Positions 5,301-6,158 of a DNA stretch of 6,158 nucleotides are shown here, piece after piece. The first letter of the stretch is position 1. Each line of letters opens with the position of its first letter. Source of the DNA: JAQVUB01 sp033809415 (lineage in GTDB: Bacteria > Verrucomicrobiota > Lentisphaeria > Oligosphaerales > Oligosphaeraceae); NCBI GenBank assembly GCA_033809415.1, contig JAPXLT010000274.1:1-6158 (forward strand), given 5' to 3'. A program made the translations under genes and the position numbers. The notes beneath the pieces are model-generated. The model ran no database searches. It worked only from the letters and a program-made list of their open reading frames with translations, and had not been told where the DNA came from.

Positions 5301-6158
5301 TCAGCGCAGATAGCCATCCCAGAATTTTTTGCCCCAGGCGGCTTTTCGGGATTTGCCAGCATTGGGCGGCTTTCTGGCGTCATCTGATGGACGGTTTTTC
5401 CGCGCTTTTTTCGCAGCTGGCGAATGCACTTTCCCGGCGATCATCCGGATGGCCAACCTTGCGCTGGCAAATGCGGCGTGCAGGTTGTAGCCGCCGGTAG
5501 GACCGTCGATATCCAGCACTTCGCCGGCAAAAAACAAGCCAGGGAGCTTGCGGGACTCCATGCTTTGAGGATCAATCTCATCAAGAGCGACCCCGCCAAT
5601 CGTTACAATCGCTTCCTTTAGTGGGCGTATGGACACATCCTCGAGCGGTACCGCTTTCAGGGCAGTTGCCACCCCCGTGAAATCGCCAGCGGCAAATCCG
5701 GTATGCAGTTCCTGGCTCAAGCCTGCGGAAAAGACATGCTCGAGGCCAAGCGCATTCAAGGTGGCTGCCGCTTGCTTCGTCTTCCGCCAGGCAGCCTCGA
5801 GGTTTTGCGCAAGCGCCTGCATCGTCAAATCCGGGAACAAATCCATCAGCAGCGAAAAATCGCTGATATTGCGGCGCGCCAGGATTCGAGTCGCATCAAA
5901 AATTGCGCTGCCGCGCAGGCAATTGCCAGAAGCCAGCAGATTGCCTTCCGTGCCGGCAATCTCCCGCCCCTGGCTGAAAATACGTATGCGCACCGAAGGA
6001 ATGCCGGCTTCCTCCCTGCTGGAACGAATCTGCAACCACTGGTTGCTGACCTCGATGCCCGCCAAACCGGCACGGTAAGGCTCGAGGCGCAGCCCCAGCT
6101 CGCCGGCCATGCGCTGTCCGTCGCCAACACTCCCGGTCTTCGGGTAGGAAACCCCGCC
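5301..6158 (-). CDS. BaiN/HI0933-like FAD-dependent oxidoreductase (N-terminus missing)
   Basis: The reading frame is open to the right window edge, so 285 residues of an estimated 400 or so are present and the start lies outside. The first visible residues, GGVSYPKTGSVGDGQR (1-16), match the 'GG.SYPKTGS.GDG' segment of the HI0933/YhiN/BaiN flavoprotein family. The C-terminal FAD-binding block is clear: EAIVTIGGV (182-190), FFAGEVLDIDGPTGGYNL (209-226) and AFASARLA (229-236). In the inserted middle domain, where relatives usually have a 'THxGxSGPA' motif, this protein reads LASGNCLRGSA. A tail of about 49 residues, with 15 Lys/Arg, extends past the FAD block. The family includes the bile-acid enzyme BaiN and RdsA-type proteins, but most members have no known substrate. 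The gene precedes rsmA on the same strand with a 99-nt gap. Confidence 0.92.
   Translation of the reverse strand, partial: GGVSYPKTGSVGDGQRMAGELGLRLEPYRAGLAGIEVSNQWLQIRSSREEAGIPSVRIRIFSQGREIAGTEGNLLASGNCLRGSAIFDATRILARRNISDFSLLMDLFPDLTMQALAQNLEAAWRKTKQAAATLNALGLEHVFSAGLSQELHTGFAAGDFTGVATALKAVPLEDVSIRPLKEAIVTIGGVALDEIDPQSMESRKLPGLFFAGEVLDIDGPTGGYNLHAAFASARLAIRMIAGKVHSPAAKKARKNRPSDDARKPPNAGKSRKAAWGKKFWDGYLR

Overview
The window reads as a chromosomal segment of a Gram-negative bacterium with moderately high GC. A TolQ/TolR (ExbB/ExbD)-type proton-channel pair implies an inner and an outer membrane. Intergenic spaces are full of short minisatellites (7, 9/18 and 11 bp), GC-rich hairpins and a TTTCGTG-type repeat. 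In my recollection this style is common in uncultured PVC-superphylum genomes (Verrucomicrobia, Kiritimatiellae, Lentisphaerae). That placement is an inference from style and gene content, not a demonstrated assignment.

Layout. Positions 1-416 hold no convincing gene. They carry a REP-like hairpin element, an 18-bp repeat pair, a TTTCGTG repeat and a heptamer array. A Gfo/Idh/MocA-fold oxidoreductase follows on the + strand (417-1517); its active-site pattern recalls the GH109 glycosidase branch rather than ordinary sugar dehydrogenases. Positions 1507-1650 hold a second hairpin, 18-bp array and heptamer array in the same order as the left flank. A convergent, AT-richer AAA (AAA_14/DUF4143-type) ATPase lies on the - strand (1683-2936), with its own promoter and a palindrome overlapping the -35 region. 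A second copy of the palindrome and a second TTTCGTG repeat lie between it and the next gene.

The right half (3150-6158) is a compact - strand gene train, transcribed right to left: a BaiN/HI0933-like flavoprotein (start outside the window), rsmA (16S rRNA dimethyladenosine transferase), tolQ/exbB and tolR/exbD. The rsmA-tolQ gap is 13 nt and tolQ-tolR overlap by one base, so these three are probably co-transcribed. An 11-bp minisatellite occupies the place where the rsmA ribosome-binding site would normally be.

I see no clearly new multi-gene system. The features most worth following are the 11-bp array fused to the rsmA start, the twin palindromes near the ATPase promoter, and the matching repeat clusters bracketing the oxidoreductase gene.
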